The notes beneath the pieces were generated by a model. The model searched no databases, was not told the DNA's origin, and saw only the letters and a program-made list of their open reading frames with translations. From positions 62,001 through 126,000 of the forward strand of contig NZ_PDYY01000008.1 of the NCBI RefSeq assembly GCF_002743255.1: DNA of 64,000 bases, given 5' to 3'. The translations under genes were made by a program, and so were the position numbers. Below, piece after piece: positions 1 through 8,978 of the stretch (its first letter is position 1; each line of letters starts with the position of its first letter). This DNA is from Sporosarcina sp. P2. Its GTDB lineage: Bacteria; Bacillota; Bacilli; Bacillales_A; Planococcaceae.

Positions 1-819
1 ATGAGGAAAGATATAGAAGTCAGAAAAGTGACGACTATCGAAGACATTCATTCCATGCAAAAGCTTGAGAAGCAAATTTGGGGAATGGAACCAATCCCTG
101 TCCATCAGACCATTACGGCAGTCAAAAATGGTGGGTTGATTGTTGGAGCGTTTCTAGAGGAGCGTATGGTCGGCTATTCCTATAGTTTCGCAGGCTATTC
201 AGATGGCCAAATATACCTATGCTCTCATATGCTTGCGGTAGATGAAGAGTTCCAAACGAGAGGCATTGGCATGTTGCTAAAAGAAGAACAACAACGTCTT
301 GCCCGAGAAATGGGCTATCGATTAATCGTTTGGACATTCGATCCTCTTGAAAGTCGCAACGCCTATTTAAATACTTCAAAGTTATACGGTGTCTGTTACG
401 ACTATATAGTGGATTGCTATGGAAAGATGGACGATGGGTTAAACAAAGGGTTACCGACTGATCGTTTTCAAGTCGCATGGTGGATTGATAGTACGCGTGT
501 AATGGAGAAATGGCAACCTAATTTGCTATATAGCCGGCCCTTTACAATTCGCTTGAGTGATGATCTATACCCAGCTATACTATTGCCGGAAACGAATGAA
601 TGGATACAGGCGGAAGCGATAGAAGTGCCTGTGCCCAAACATATTCAATTGATCAAGCAACACAACTCGCAATTGGCCTATGAATGGCGAATGAAGACGA
701 GAAAAATATTTCAGCAACTGAGTGAGGCGGGATTCGCTTTAATCGATGTGTGCAGAACAGAAGAGTCTGTACAGTACTATCGATTCTGCAAGCGATCTAT
801 CATTCCGTTGCAAGATTAA
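1..819 (+). CDS. GNAT family N-acetyltransferase
   Basis: Probable acyl-CoA-dependent N-acetyltransferase of 272 residues; the substrate is unknown. The GNAT fold is suggested by the N-terminal half, with the acetyl-CoA pyrophosphate-binding motif QTRGIG at residues 85-90 after the strand YLCSHMLAV. The C-terminal half (about 150-272) is an extra region with no motif I recognise. The first ATG is at the window edge, so its ribosome site is not visible and an upstream start cannot be excluded. The next gene starts 13 bases after the stop, so the two are probably co-transcribed. In Firmicutes this kind of GNAT protein often sits beside MenC/N-acylamino acid racemase genes, which suggests an N-acyl amino acid substrate (inference). 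Confidence 0.8.
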   Translation: MRKDIEVRKVTTIEDIHSMQKLEKQIWGMEPIPVHQTITAVKNGGLIVGAFLEERMVGYSYSFAGYSDGQIYLCSHMLAVDEEFQTRGIGMLLKEEQQRLAREMGYRLIVWTFDPLESRNAYLNTSKLYGVCYDYIVDCYGKMDDGLNKGLPTDRFQVAWWIDSTRVMEKWQPNLLYSRPFTIRLSDDLYPAILLPETNEWIQAEAIEVPVPKHIQLIKQHNSQLAYEWRMKTRKIFQQLSEAGFALIDVCRTEESVQYYRFCKRSIIPLQD

Positions 820-832
820 AGGAGCTTATTCA

Positions 833-1945
833 ATGAAAATCGACTCAATTACACTTCGTAGAATGAATATGACGATGAAACATCCGTTTACTACAAGCTT
901 TGGTACGATTCAGCAAAAAGACTTTCTTTTGGCAACTGTCACAGACGAGGACGGTCATGAGGGATGGGGGGAATCTGTTGCTTTTACTGCGCCTTGGTAT
1001 AGTGAAGAAACGACAGAGACGACGATTCACATGCTTCGTGATTTCCTGATTCCCGCAGTACTTGGCAAATCTATTACACACCCCGATGAGGTAAGTGACT
1101 TATTTGGACATATCCGCAAAAATAATATGGCAAAAGCGACGCTTGAAGGGGCGATATGGGATGTATATGCGAAGCATCACCATATGACGCTTGCTGAAGC
1201 ACTTGGAGGGAAACGGCGACGAATTGAAGTGGGTATCAGTATTGGAATCGAAGAAAATATTGAAGACTTATTGGCGAATATTAAAGGTTTTATAGATGAA
1301 GGATATAAGCGAATCAAAGTGAAAATCAAACCTGGTTATGACGTGGAAGTGATTCGCGTCATTCGAGAAGCCTACCCTCATGTACCCTTAATGGCGGATG
1401 CTAACTCAGCTTATACGTTAGACGATATAGAGTTGTTGAAAGAACTAGACCAGTTTAATTTGATGATGATTGAGCAACCGCTTGCTTCCGATGATATTAT
1501 CGATCATGCCAAATTGCAAAAACACATTCAGACACCGATCTGTCTTGATGAAAGCATTCATTCGTTGGAAGATACACGTAAAGCTATCGAACTTGGTAGT
1601 TGTAAAATAATTAACGTAAAAATTGGTAGAGTAGGTGGCTTGACAGAGGCGAAGAAAATTCATGACTATTGTGCAGAAAAAGGCATCGATGTATGGTGTG
1701 GCGGCATGCTAGAATCGGGTATAGGCCGAGCGCATAACGTAGCGTTGACAACTTTACCTAATTTCACGCTCCCGGGCGATACAGCTGGATCTTCACGCTA
1801 CTGGGAACATGACATCATTACACCAGAAGTTGTGGCGCATGAAGGGTATATTACAGTCCCGTCAGAAGATGGAATCGGGTACATTCCCGATATGGCAGCA
1901 TTGGACCGATTTACAGTGGACAAATGGGTGTTTTCGTCAGAATAA
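833..1945 (+). CDS. menC: o-succinylbenzoate synthase / N-acylamino acid racemase (enolase superfamily)
   Basis: Enolase-superfamily enzyme of 370 residues that either dehydrates SHCHC to o-succinylbenzoate (menaquinone pathway) or racemises N-acylamino acids; members of this subfamily can do both. The barrel residues are all in place: K162-x-K164, metal ligands D189, E214 and D239, and the opposite catalytic K263. The ATG at 833 is chosen because AAAGGAG lies at 818-824; an in-frame extension upstream overlaps the GNAT gene. No other men genes are nearby, and the GNAT partner argues for a role in N-acyl amino acid metabolism as much as menaquinone synthesis. Confidence 0.85.
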   Translation: MKIDSITLRRMNMTMKHPFTTSFGTIQQKDFLLATVTDEDGHEGWGESVAFTAPWYSEETTETTIHMLRDFLIPAVLGKSITHPDEVSDLFGHIRKNNMAKATLEGAIWDVYAKHHHMTLAEALGGKRRRIEVGISIGIEENIEDLLANIKGFIDEGYKRIKVKIKPGYDVEVIRVIREAYPHVPLMADANSAYTLDDIELLKELDQFNLMMIEQPLASDDIIDHAKLQKHIQTPICLDESIHSLEDTRKAIELGSCKIINVKIGRVGGLTEAKKIHDYCAEKGIDVWCGGMLESGIGRAHNVALTTLPNFTLPGDTAGSSRYWEHDIITPEVVAHEGYITVPSEDGIGYIPDMAALDRFTVDKWVFSSE

Positions 1946-1956
1946 ATATTCAACTA

Positions 1957-1986
1957 TTGTTATTTAGTCATCATATGTGCTAGACT
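1957..1986 (+). promoter_or_regulatory. Candidate promoter of the rib operon
   Basis: TTGTTA at 1957-1962 and TAGACT at 1981-1986 with an 18-base spacer would start transcription just before the FMN riboswitch. The match to sigma-A consensus is modest. Confidence 0.4.
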
Positions 1987-2003
1987 TTTAGTTAATCGAA
2001 TAT

Positions 2004-2160
2004 GTTTCCTTCGGGGCAGGGTGTAATTCCCTACCGACGGTGATGAGCTAGCAAGCTCTTAGCCCGTGACCCGGATGCTTTAAATAAGCGGAAGGTGGAT
2101 TTGGTGAAACTCCAAAGCCGACAGTTAGAGTCTGGATGAGAGAAGGAACAGTGCGTATAT
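2004..2160 (+). promoter_or_regulatory. FMN riboswitch (RFN element)
   Basis: The conserved RFN blocks are readable: TTCGGGGCAGGG near 2010, CTACCGACGG at 2031, AGCCCGTGACCCG near 2061, GGATTTGGTGAAA near 2097 and CCGACAGT near 2118. It sits between a weak promoter and the terminator at 2217-2247, upstream of ribD. In this class FMN binding favours the terminator, so flavin represses the rib operon. Confidence 0.96.
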
Positions 2161-2216
2161 ACTACATGTAATGATTTTTTCATTACTGTTTATAACGTTT
2201 ATTTAGTCATGGTTAC

Positions 2217-2247
2217 AAGCCCCGCATAATCTTTTGCGGGGCTTTTT
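2217..2247 (+). terminator. Riboswitch-controlled terminator
   Basis: AAGCCCCGCA pairs with TGCGGGGCTT around a short loop and runs into TTTTT. It lies between the FMN aptamer and ribD, so it is the expression platform. Confidence 0.93.
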
Positions 2248-2296
2248 GTATGTAGAAATGTCACTAGAGGAATACCGTAAGCTGGAGTGTTGCTCA

Positions 2297-3385
2297 ATGA
2301 ATCAGAATTATATGGAAATGGCTTTGCAACTCGCAGAAAATGTGGCAGGTCAAACCTCTCCCAATCCACCAGTAGGTGCGGTCGTAGTAAAGGCAAACCG
2401 AATCATTGGAATGGGCGCACATTTACAAGCGGGAGAGCGCCATGCGGAACGAGTCGCACTTGATATGGCGGGAGCGAGTGCAAGGGATGCTGATTTGTAT
2501 GTAACGCTTGAACCTTGTTCTCACACTGGTAAAACTTCGCCTTGTGCTGATGCCATCATTCAAGCGGGTATCAAGCATGTCTATGTTGCGACAACGGATC
2601 CCAATCCACTTGTAGCGGGTAAAGGTATTGCGAAACTTCGTGGAGCAGGAGTGAAAGTAACCGAATCTGTTTCAGTTGAACGCGCTAAAAAACTTTATCA
2701 ACCATTTTTTCATTTTATTAGAACCAAAACACCTCATGTGACAATGAAAACAGCTATGACGATAGACGGTAAAATTGCGACTTCAAAAGGAGATAGTAAA
2801 TGGGTGACGAGTGAGCAAGCGCGACTCGATGTCCATCAGCTTCGCCATACACAGGATGCAATTTTAGTAGGTGTACAAACACTTCTTCACGATAATCCTC
2901 TTCTCACCACCAGACTGCCCCTAGGTGGACGACATCCTATTCGAGTTATTTTAGATACATCATTACGAACACCGGAATCTAGTCAAGTTATTCAAAATGC
3001 AGAAGCACCGACGTGGATTTTTTGTGGACAATACGCGGAGTTAACACGTGAAAAGTTACTTAGGAAACCGCATGTCCAGATCATCCGAATGCAAAGTGCC
3101 CAGTTGATTGTAGAAGATATTCTACTAGAACTAGGAAGACGTGGTGTTATGACATTGCTTGTTGAAGGTGGAGCAGCTATTAATGCTTCATTTGTGAAAG
3201 CGCGCGCAGTGCAGAAAGTCATTTGCTATGTAGCACCCAAATTGCTTGGAGGGATTGGATCTTTGACACCAATTGGCGGACTGGATCCCCGATTGATGAA
3301 TGAAGCGTTTCCCTTAACCTTTGAAAGTGTAGAGATGATTGGTCCAGACATTAAAATCATAGCAGTACCGAAAGAGGGTGATTGA
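2297..3385 (+). CDS. ribD: Riboflavin biosynthesis protein RibD (deaminase/reductase)
   Basis: Bifunctional enzyme of 362 residues: the N-terminal domain deaminates the pyrimidine product of GTP cyclohydrolase II, the C-terminal domain reduces the ribose side chain. The deaminase zinc site is H49-A-E51 with PC at C74 and C83. The reductase domain begins near residue 145 with TAMTIDGKIAT. The ATG at 2297 is preferred because GGAG is at 2284-2287 and the length then fits the family (about 360 residues); a longer in-frame extension would start inside the terminator. First gene of the four-gene riboflavin operon. Confidence 0.97.
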   Translation: MNQNYMEMALQLAENVAGQTSPNPPVGAVVVKANRIIGMGAHLQAGERHAERVALDMAGASARDADLYVTLEPCSHTGKTSPCADAIIQAGIKHVYVATTDPNPLVAGKGIAKLRGAGVKVTESVSVERAKKLYQPFFHFIRTKTPHVTMKTAMTIDGKIATSKGDSKWVTSEQARLDVHQLRHTQDAILVGVQTLLHDNPLLTTRLPLGGRHPIRVILDTSLRTPESSQVIQNAEAPTWIFCGQYAELTREKLLRKPHVQIIRMQSAQLIVEDILLELGRRGVMTLLVEGGAAINASFVKARAVQKVICYVAPKLLGGIGSLTPIGGLDPRLMNEAFPLTFESVEMIGPDIKIIAVPKEGD

Positions 3386-3388
3386 ATC

Positions 3389-4033
3389 ATGTTTACAGGA
3401 ATAATTGAAGAGATTGGTTCAGTTAAGCAAATACAACCAGGTGCTCAATCTATGACGGTTACGATAGCTGCATCCCTTGTTTTGACAGATGTGAGAGTAG
3501 GGGATAGCATCGCAGTCAATGGTGTCTGTTTGACGGTAAAGAGTTTTACAAAAGATCAATTTGCTGCGGACGTCATGCCTGAAACCATTTCCTCTACTTC
3601 TCTGCGACAATTGGCGACGGGAAGTCTTGTGAATTTGGAGCGGGCACTCGCGGCAAATGGTAGGTTTGGCGGACATTTTGTCACAGGGCACGTAGACGGA
3701 ATAGCTACGATTCGTGACAAGCGAACAGTTGATAATGCATTATATATACGCTTGTCAGTACCTCAAGGATATGACTCCTATCTGTTGCATAAAGGCTCTA
3801 TCGCATTGGATGGTACTTCATTGACGATCTTTGAAGTGAAAGATATGGATATTACGATTTCGTTGATTCCACATTCACAAGAAATGACAGTCATCGCAAA
3901 AAAGCAAATAGGAGATATAGTCAACTTCGAATGCGATATGCTCGCTAAATATGTTGAGAATATGTTGCGAAAAAGACAAGTTGCAGGTCAAACGATGTCA
4001 AAAGACTTTCTACAACAACACGGATTTATGTGA
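3389..4033 (+). CDS. ribE: Riboflavin synthase alpha subunit
   Basis: Catalyses dismutation of two 6,7-dimethyl-8-ribityllumazine molecules to riboflavin. The 214-residue protein begins with the signature MFTGIIEEIG and consists of two lumazine-binding repeats (about 1-97 and 98-195); the second repeat contains GHFVTGHVDG at its start. It begins 4 bases after the ribD stop, with GAGGGTG upstream as ribosome site, so translation is probably coupled. Confidence 0.96.
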   Translation: MFTGIIEEIGSVKQIQPGAQSMTVTIAASLVLTDVRVGDSIAVNGVCLTVKSFTKDQFAADVMPETISSTSLRQLATGSLVNLERALAANGRFGGHFVTGHVDGIATIRDKRTVDNALYIRLSVPQGYDSYLLHKGSIALDGTSLTIFEVKDMDITISLIPHSQEMTVIAKKQIGDIVNFECDMLAKYVENMLRKRQVAGQTMSKDFLQQHGFM

Positions 4034-4047
4034 AGGAGTGAATGAAG

Positions 4048-5241
4048 ATGTTTCATACAATCGAAGAAGCATTAGAAGATTTACAACAAGGTAAAGTCGT
4101 CATCGTAGTCGATGATGAAGACCGAGAGAATGAAGGCGATTTCGTGGCACTAGCGGACAGTATTACGCCTGAAATCATCAACTTCATGGCAACGAAAGGT
4201 CGAGGCTTGATTTGTGTGCCGATAACAGAACAAAAAGCCGCCCAACTAGGATTACAGATGATGACCGATAATAATACGGATTCACATGGCACCGCGTTTA
4301 CGATTAGTGTTGATCATCGCTCTACACATACTGGGATCAGTGCATTTGAACGTGCTGATACAATCGTTAAAATGATGGACCCAAGTGCTACTGCGGGTGA
4401 ATTCAAACGTCCTGGACATATATTTCCACTTGTAGCGAAGTCAGGAGGTGTATTGGAACGTACGGGACATACTGAAGCTGCGGTCGATTTAGCGCGACTG
4501 GCAGGCAGTGCTTCGGCAGGCGTAATTTGTGAAATCATGAGTGAAGACGGAACGATGGCGCGTGTGCCGGAATTACGTCAGATGGCTGAAGAGCTAGATC
4601 TGAAACTCATCACCATTCAAGACCTGATTCATTATCGTCTACAACGAGAGGAATTAATTATACGTGAAGCAGAGATCAAGCTACCGACAGATTATGGCGA
4701 GTTCCGCATGATTGGCTATACTGAAACGATGACAGGAAAAGAACATGTTGCACTGGTAAAAGGAGACGTTACAACCGAAGAGCCGGTCTTAGTAAGAGTT
4801 CATTCGGAATGCTTGACAGGCGACGTCTTTGGATCATGCCGTTGTGACTGTGGTCCGCAACTGCAAGCTGCTCTCTCTCAAATTGAAGAAGAAGGGCGCG
4901 GTGTATTGTTGTATATGCGTCAAGAGGGCAGGGGAATAGGCCTAATCAATAAACTGAAAGCTTATGAACTGCAAGAACAAGGTTTTGATACGGTGGAAGC
5001 AAATGAAAAACTCGGATTTGCAGCTGATTTACGTGATTATGGTATCGGTGCACAAATTCTACGGAATCTTGGTATTACGCAAATGCGTTTGCTGACGAAT
5101 AACCCAAAGAAAATTGCTGGCTTAAAGGGCTATGAATTGGAAGTGGTTGAACGCGTTGCGATTCAGCTACCATTCAATGAAGCGAACGAAAAGTACCTAC
5201 ACACAAAGGCAGAAAAACTTGGACATTTATTAACTTTATGA
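4048..5241 (+). CDS. ribA: 3,4-DHBP synthase / GTP cyclohydrolase II (RibBA)
   Basis: Fused enzyme of 397 residues supplying both precursors of the pathway. Residues 1-200 are the dihydroxybutanone phosphate synthase (DDEDRENEG near 22-30, RPGHIFPL near 121-128, GHTEAAVDL near 140-148). Residues 201-397 are GTP cyclohydrolase II with zinc ligands C255, C266 and C268 and the RQEGRGIGL loop. Two in-frame ATGs exist; 4048 is chosen because GGAG at 4035-4038 is 9 bases away, whereas the ATG at 4042 is only 3 bases away. Confidence 0.96.
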   Translation: MFHTIEEALEDLQQGKVVIVVDDEDRENEGDFVALADSITPEIINFMATKGRGLICVPITEQKAAQLGLQMMTDNNTDSHGTAFTISVDHRSTHTGISAFERADTIVKMMDPSATAGEFKRPGHIFPLVAKSGGVLERTGHTEAAVDLARLAGSASAGVICEIMSEDGTMARVPELRQMAEELDLKLITIQDLIHYRLQREELIIREAEIKLPTDYGEFRMIGYTETMTGKEHVALVKGDVTTEEPVLVRVHSECLTGDVFGSCRCDCGPQLQAALSQIEEEGRGVLLYMRQEGRGIGLINKLKAYELQEQGFDTVEANEKLGFAADLRDYGIGAQILRNLGITQMRLLTNNPKKIAGLKGYELEVVERVAIQLPFNEANEKYLHTKAEKLGHLLTL

Positions 5242-5254
5242 GGAGAGATGAAAC

Positions 5255-5722
5255 ATGGGTAATTTATTTGAAGGGCATTTAGTAGGCACGGGGTTAAAGG
5301 TAGGTATCGTCGTTGGACGATTCAACGAATTTATCACAGGGAAGTTACTGTCAGGTGCACAAGATGCGTTCAAACGTCACGGTGTAGATGAAGCCGATGT
5401 AGATATAGCGTGGGTGCCAGGTGCATTCGAAATTTCGTTAATTGCAAAGAAAATGGCAGATTCAAAAAAATATGATGCAGTCATTACATTAGGCACGGTC
5501 ATCCGTGGAGCAACTCCTCATTTTGACTTTGTTTGTAATGAAGTGGCAAAAGGTGTTTCACAAGCAAGCATGCAATCGGGTATTCCGGTAATTTTCGGTG
5601 TACTAACAACGGATACGATTGAGCAATCGATTGAGCGTGCAGGGACTAAAGCAGGGAACAAAGGCTGGGACGCAGCAGTGTCTGCTATTGAGATGGCGAA
5701 CCTAACGAAGCAGTTCGACTAA
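5255..5722 (+). CDS. ribH: 6,7-dimethyl-8-ribityllumazine synthase
   Basis: Condenses the ribityl-pyrimidine with dihydroxybutanone phosphate to give lumazine, the substrate of ribE. The 155-residue protein shows the family core [22 protein letters not shown] and [18 protein letters not shown] lies 7-13 bases upstream of the ATG. It is the last gene of ribD-ribE-ribBA-ribH and is followed directly by a strong terminator. Lumazine synthases of this type assemble into icosahedral capsids. Confidence 0.97.
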   Translation: MGNLFEGHLVGTGLKVGIVVGRFNEFITGKLLSGAQDAFKRHGVDEADVDIAWVPGAFEISLIAKKMADSKKYDAVITLGTVIRGATPHFDFVCNEVAKGVSQASMQSGIPVIFGVLTTDTIEQSIERAGTKAGNKGWDAAVSAIEMANLTKQFD

Positions 5723-5736
5723 TTAGTAATGGAGTT

Positions 5737-5786
5737 AAAAGAGGATGTCCCCGAAGTTACTTTACTTCATGGGACGTCCTCTTTTG
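5737..5786 (+). terminator. Terminator of the rib operon
   Basis: AAAAGAGGATGTCCC pairs with GGGACGTCCTCTTTT, a 15-bp stem with one wobble, followed by TTTT. Confidence 0.9.
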
Positions 5787-5952
5787 TAATGTGTAATTCA
5801 AATTCAGGTGCAATGAAAGTGCATGCTCGTAACACTTCGTTTGTTCTTGCAAAGGATGCATAAAAGGGGAGACTTCGTGTGGCTATGTTCCCTCTGAAAT
5901 GTAAATCCTCCTTCTACCACCATGCAAACTACTCAATTCTACACTCTATGAA

Positions 5953-5995
5953 TAAAAAACTGTCTTAGAAACCGAATTGATTTCAAAGACAGTCC
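5953..5995 (-). terminator. Terminator of metE
   Basis: On the minus strand GACTGTCTT and AAGACAGT form a stem ending in TTTTTT, just after the metE stop. The 5787-5952 stretch before it holds nothing I can call. Confidence 0.8.
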
Positions 5996-6003
5996 TACAT
6001 TCA

Positions 6004-8298
6004 TTATTTTACCGCTACTATGCCTAACTTTTCGCGTGCCTGTACAGTTGCAATCACCATATTTTTCAATGCTGCAACTGTTTCTTCACGCTTTCTCGTC
6101 TTCAAACCACAATCAGGATTGATCCAGAATTGAGAAGGCTCGAGCACTTCAAGACCTTTGTTAATAATCTCTGTCATCTCTTCTACTGCAGGAACGCGTG
6201 GGCTATGAATGTCATAGACACCTAGACCGATTCCTTTGTCATAATGATATTCATTGAAAGCCTCGACTAAGTCGCCGTGACTACGTGACGTTTCAATGGA
6301 GATTACGTCTGCATCCAGCGCGCTAATCGCATCAATAAAGTCATTGAAATCACAATAGCACATATGCGTATGAATTTGCGTTGTATCTTCGACTGATGCA
6401 GTAGATACGCGGAATGCATTAACGGCCCAGTCCAGATAGTGTTTCCATTCAGTTCTTTTCAATGGAAGACCTTCACGAAGTGCTGGCTCGTCCACTTGGA
6501 TCATATGAATACCGGCTGCTTCAAGCGCTTCGATCTCCTTACGCAAAGCCAATGCAATTTGGTTTGTCACTTCTTCTCTAGACAAGTCATCACGAACGAA
6601 TGACCAGTTTAAAATGGTTACAGGGCCCGTGAGCATTCCTTTTACTTCATGATCTGTAAGAGATTTTGCATAAACGGATTCTTCTACAGTCATTGGTTTA
6701 ATAAACGCAACGTCTCCAAAGATAATTGGCGGCTTAACACAACGTGAGCCGTAGGATTGTACCCATGCTTTTTCAGTAAAGACAAATCCGTCAAGCTTTT
6801 CCCCGAAATACTCCACCATGTCTGTACGTTCGAATTCGCCGTGTACCAATACATCAAGTCCTAAGTCTTCTTGAATATCAATCCATTCTTTAATTTCAGC
6901 TTGAACGAAATCTTTATATTGTTGATTTGTAATTTCGCCTTTTCTCCATTTATTGCGTGTAGCCCGTACTTCCGGTGTTTGTGGGAAGCTACCGATGGTG
7001 GTAGTCGGAAGTAGTGGTAATTGGAATTTTTCCTGTTGTTTCACTTTGCGTTTTGCAAATGGAAGATTCCGCTTACTGTCTGATAGTAGACTTCCCGAAG
7101 TCGCTTCACGTACTTCTTTATTATTGCGAGCAGGAAGTGAATTAAATGCAGTCAATGCTGCTTCACTGTCATCCAATGCCTTAGAAACTTGTTCATATCC
7201 ATGTTGTACTGCTAGTTGAATAGCTTTAATTTCTTCAATCTTCTCGTCAGCAAATGCTAACGCGTTCAAAATGGTTTTATCTAGTTTCTGTTCCGAGCGA
7301 GTCGTGACAGGTGAGTGGAGCAGGCTACATGAAGGTTGAATCCATAAATTATCAGCTGAAACATGCTGTTGAATTTTTTCAGTCAATGTAAGTTTTTCAC
7401 GTAAATTGGAACGCCATACGTTGCGACCGTCTACAATTCCTGCCGCAAGTATTTTATCTTCTGGAAAACCATATTGCTTCAAGTTCTCTAGATTTCTTTC
7501 GCGTCCGTGGACGAAATCTAGTCCGATAGCCGCAACAGGTAACGCGATCGTTTCTCTATAATGTTCAACTGAATCGAAGTATGTCTGTAGAAGAACATTC
7601 GGCCCGCTCAGATTTTTCGTTAGTTGTGAATAAATTTCTGTAACAGTCTTCATTTCATCTGAATTTATTGATGTACATAGAATCGGCTCGTCGATTTGGA
7701 TCCATTGTACACCTTCATCCTGTAATTCTTGTATTACTTTTTGATAGAGGGGTATCAGTTGCAGGATAATGGATGGTACATCTTTATCTTCATACCCTTT
7801 AGATAATTTTAGTAATGTATAGGGGCCTAGTAGAACAGGTTTACCTTCAATACCCAGTTCGCTCTTGGCTTCGCGATAAGCAGCTAGAGGCTTGTTTTCC
7901 GTTAGTTCAAAACGCTGGCCTTCGTATTCAGGCACGATATAGTGATAGTTTGTATTGAACCATTTTGTCATTTCGGAGGCAACCGCCTCATCATTACCGC
8001 GGGCCATCGAAAAGTATGTGGAAGTGGATACTTGTCCACCTTTCCAGTTATAGCGTGAAGGAATGATTCCGAACATGGCTGACGTATCCAGTACGCGATC
8101 ATACAATGTGAAGTCGCCCACAGCAATCCAATCAACCCCGGCATCTTGCTGTTTCTTCAAGTTTGCCAAGCGAATCTCTTTCGTTGTTTGAAGAAGCTCA
8201 TCTTCCGAGATCTTCTTTGACCAAAATGCTTCAAGTACACGTTTCCACTCACGATTTTCACCTATTACGGGATAGCCTGTTATACTGCTTTTTACCAT
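6004..8298 (-). CDS. metE: Cobalamin-independent methionine synthase
   Basis: Transfers a methyl group from methyltetrahydrofolate triglutamate to homocysteine, the last step of methionine synthesis. The 764-residue length matches the family. The zinc site is visible as HMCYCDF, the Glu in SIETSRSHGD and the Cys in NPDCGLKTR. The first half is the duplicated N-terminal barrel. The ATG has AAGGGGG upstream. It is monocistronic and is preceded by a cobalamin riboswitch with its own terminator, which implies that the cell also has a B12-dependent MetH and switches metE off when B12 is available. Confidence 0.97.
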   Translation of the reverse strand: MVKSSITGYPVIGENREWKRVLEAFWSKKISEDELLQTTKEIRLANLKKQQDAGVDWIAVGDFTLYDRVLDTSAMFGIIPSRYNWKGGQVSTSTYFSMARGNDEAVASEMTKWFNTNYHYIVPEYEGQRFELTENKPLAAYREAKSELGIEGKPVLLGPYTLLKLSKGYEDKDVPSIILQLIPLYQKVIQELQDEGVQWIQIDEPILCTSINSDEMKTVTEIYSQLTKNLSGPNVLLQTYFDSVEHYRETIALPVAAIGLDFVHGRERNLENLKQYGFPEDKILAAGIVDGRNVWRSNLREKLTLTEKIQQHVSADNLWIQPSCSLLHSPVTTRSEQKLDKTILNALAFADEKIEEIKAIQLAVQHGYEQVSKALDDSEAALTAFNSLPARNNKEVREATSGSLLSDSKRNLPFAKRKVKQQEKFQLPLLPTTTIGSFPQTPEVRATRNKWRKGEITNQQYKDFVQAEIKEWIDIQEDLGLDVLVHGEFERTDMVEYFGEKLDGFVFTEKAWVQSYGSRCVKPPIIFGDVAFIKPMTVEESVYAKSLTDHEVKGMLTGPVTILNWSFVRDDLSREEVTNQIALALRKEIEALEAAGIHMIQVDEPALREGLPLKRTEWKHYLDWAVNAFRVSTASVEDTTQIHTHMCYCDFNDFIDAISALDADVISIETSRSHGDLVEAFNEYHYDKGIGLGVYDIHSPRVPAVEEMTEIINKGLEVLEPSQFWINPDCGLKTRKREETVAALKNMVIATVQAREKLGIVAVK

Positions 8299-8324
8299 AG
8301 ATAATTTCCCCCTTGATTTTTTTC

Positions 8325-8353
8325 AATAAAAAAACATCTCTAGGGGAAATGTT
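8325..8353 (-). terminator. Expression-platform terminator of the metE leader
   Basis: On the minus strand AACATTTC pairs with GAGATGTT (one G-U pair) around a 5-base loop, then TTTTTTTATT. It lies 27 bases before the metE start, between the aptamer and the gene. Confidence 0.85.
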
Positions 8354-8369
8354 AGAAATGCGAGTACGT

Positions 8370-8590
8370 ATAAAATAACATGCTACTTATAAGCATGCGG
8401 TTATACACTGCGTCTGTCTAACACTTCCCTATTCACCGTAGGATTAGCGTCATGAAAAATAGGCAGGTGTCTGGCTGGACGCATTAGCGTCTTCACAGTG
8501 GCGGGACCGCTCCAAGAAAAGGATTCCCTTTTAAGAAATGAAAGTATTTTCATTCCACCTACTTTTCAAACTATTCAATTCAGATGATTG
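8370..8590 (-). promoter_or_regulatory. Cobalamin riboswitch
   Basis: On the minus strand the leader carries the core blocks of the B12 aptamer: AGGGAATCC near 8522-8530, GGTCCCGCCACTGTGA at about 8494-8509, and the B12 box AGCCAGACACCTGCC near 8462-8476. The terminator at 8325-8353 follows. Cobalamin control of metE is an established arrangement (B12 available, MetE not needed). The boundaries are approximate. Confidence 0.92.
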
Positions 8591-8596
8591 TCTCTA

Positions 8597-8625
8597 AAGC
8601 TATCACATGCAAAATAGTGTGTCAA
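8597..8625 (-). promoter_or_regulatory. Candidate metE promoter
   Basis: On the minus strand a perfect TTGACA (8620-8625) is followed after 17 bases by TAGCTT (8597-8602). The start would fall at the 5' end of the cobalamin riboswitch. Confidence 0.5.
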
Positions 8626-8764
8626 CTAGCTATTAGAATTTAATGATGAGTGCTAAAGAACAACTAACGATATGGAAGTATAATACGAAAAGATAAAACA
8701 ACATATTACACCGGCTGTTATATAACTGTTGCGAATAGGTTGTCTCGAAGACGAATAACTATGA

Positions 8765-8780
8765 TGTGAAAATTTTCACA
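8765..8780. promoter_or_regulatory. CRP/FNR-type palindrome upstream of malate synthase
   Basis: TGTGAAAATTTTCACA is a perfect 16-bp palindrome and matches the TGTGA-N6-TCACA recognition pattern of the CRP/FNR family, including Bacillus FNR. It ends 6 bases before the -35 box of the promoter at 8787-8815. Which family member would bind is unknown. Confidence 0.6.
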
Positions 8781-8786
8781 ATTCAG

Positions 8787-8815
8787 TTGAAAGTAAACTA
8801 GACTTTAGGTATGAT
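8787..8815 (+). promoter_or_regulatory. Promoter of the malate synthase gene
   Basis: TTGAAA at 8787-8792 and TATGAT at 8810-8815 are separated by 17 bases. The resulting leader is about 155 bases long. Confidence 0.65.
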
Positions 8816-8857
8816 ATGTACTAACACGTCTTCAAGCGAGGAGGTCATACGTCTTTT

Positions 8858-8902
8858 ATGTGTCGGTTTTTGATCGACCGGCTATGGGGTGTTGCCGAAT
8901 AA
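8858..8902 (+). CDS. Candidate 14-codon upstream ORF (leader peptide)
   Basis: Inside the malate synthase leader, GAGGAGGT at 8839-8846 is followed 11 bases later by an ATG that opens a short frame reading MCRFLIDRLWGVAE and a TAA stop. The strong ribosome site is hard to explain otherwise, because the malate synthase start is more than 100 bases further on. It overlaps a small hairpin (GTCGGT with ATCGAC). No function is recognised; it could be a regulatory leader peptide or chance. Confidence 0.35.
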   Translation: MCRFLIDRLWGVAE

Positions 8903-8978
8903 TGGACGATGATAGGTGTTCGACGCTATATGTTATACAACAGAGTAGCGGAAAAATATTAAGGGGTGGCTTTTATCC

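Noticed and set aside
5787..5952. Short frames between ribH and metE, including a 16-codon ORF near 5813
   Set aside because: No ribosome site or coding-like composition; too short to support.
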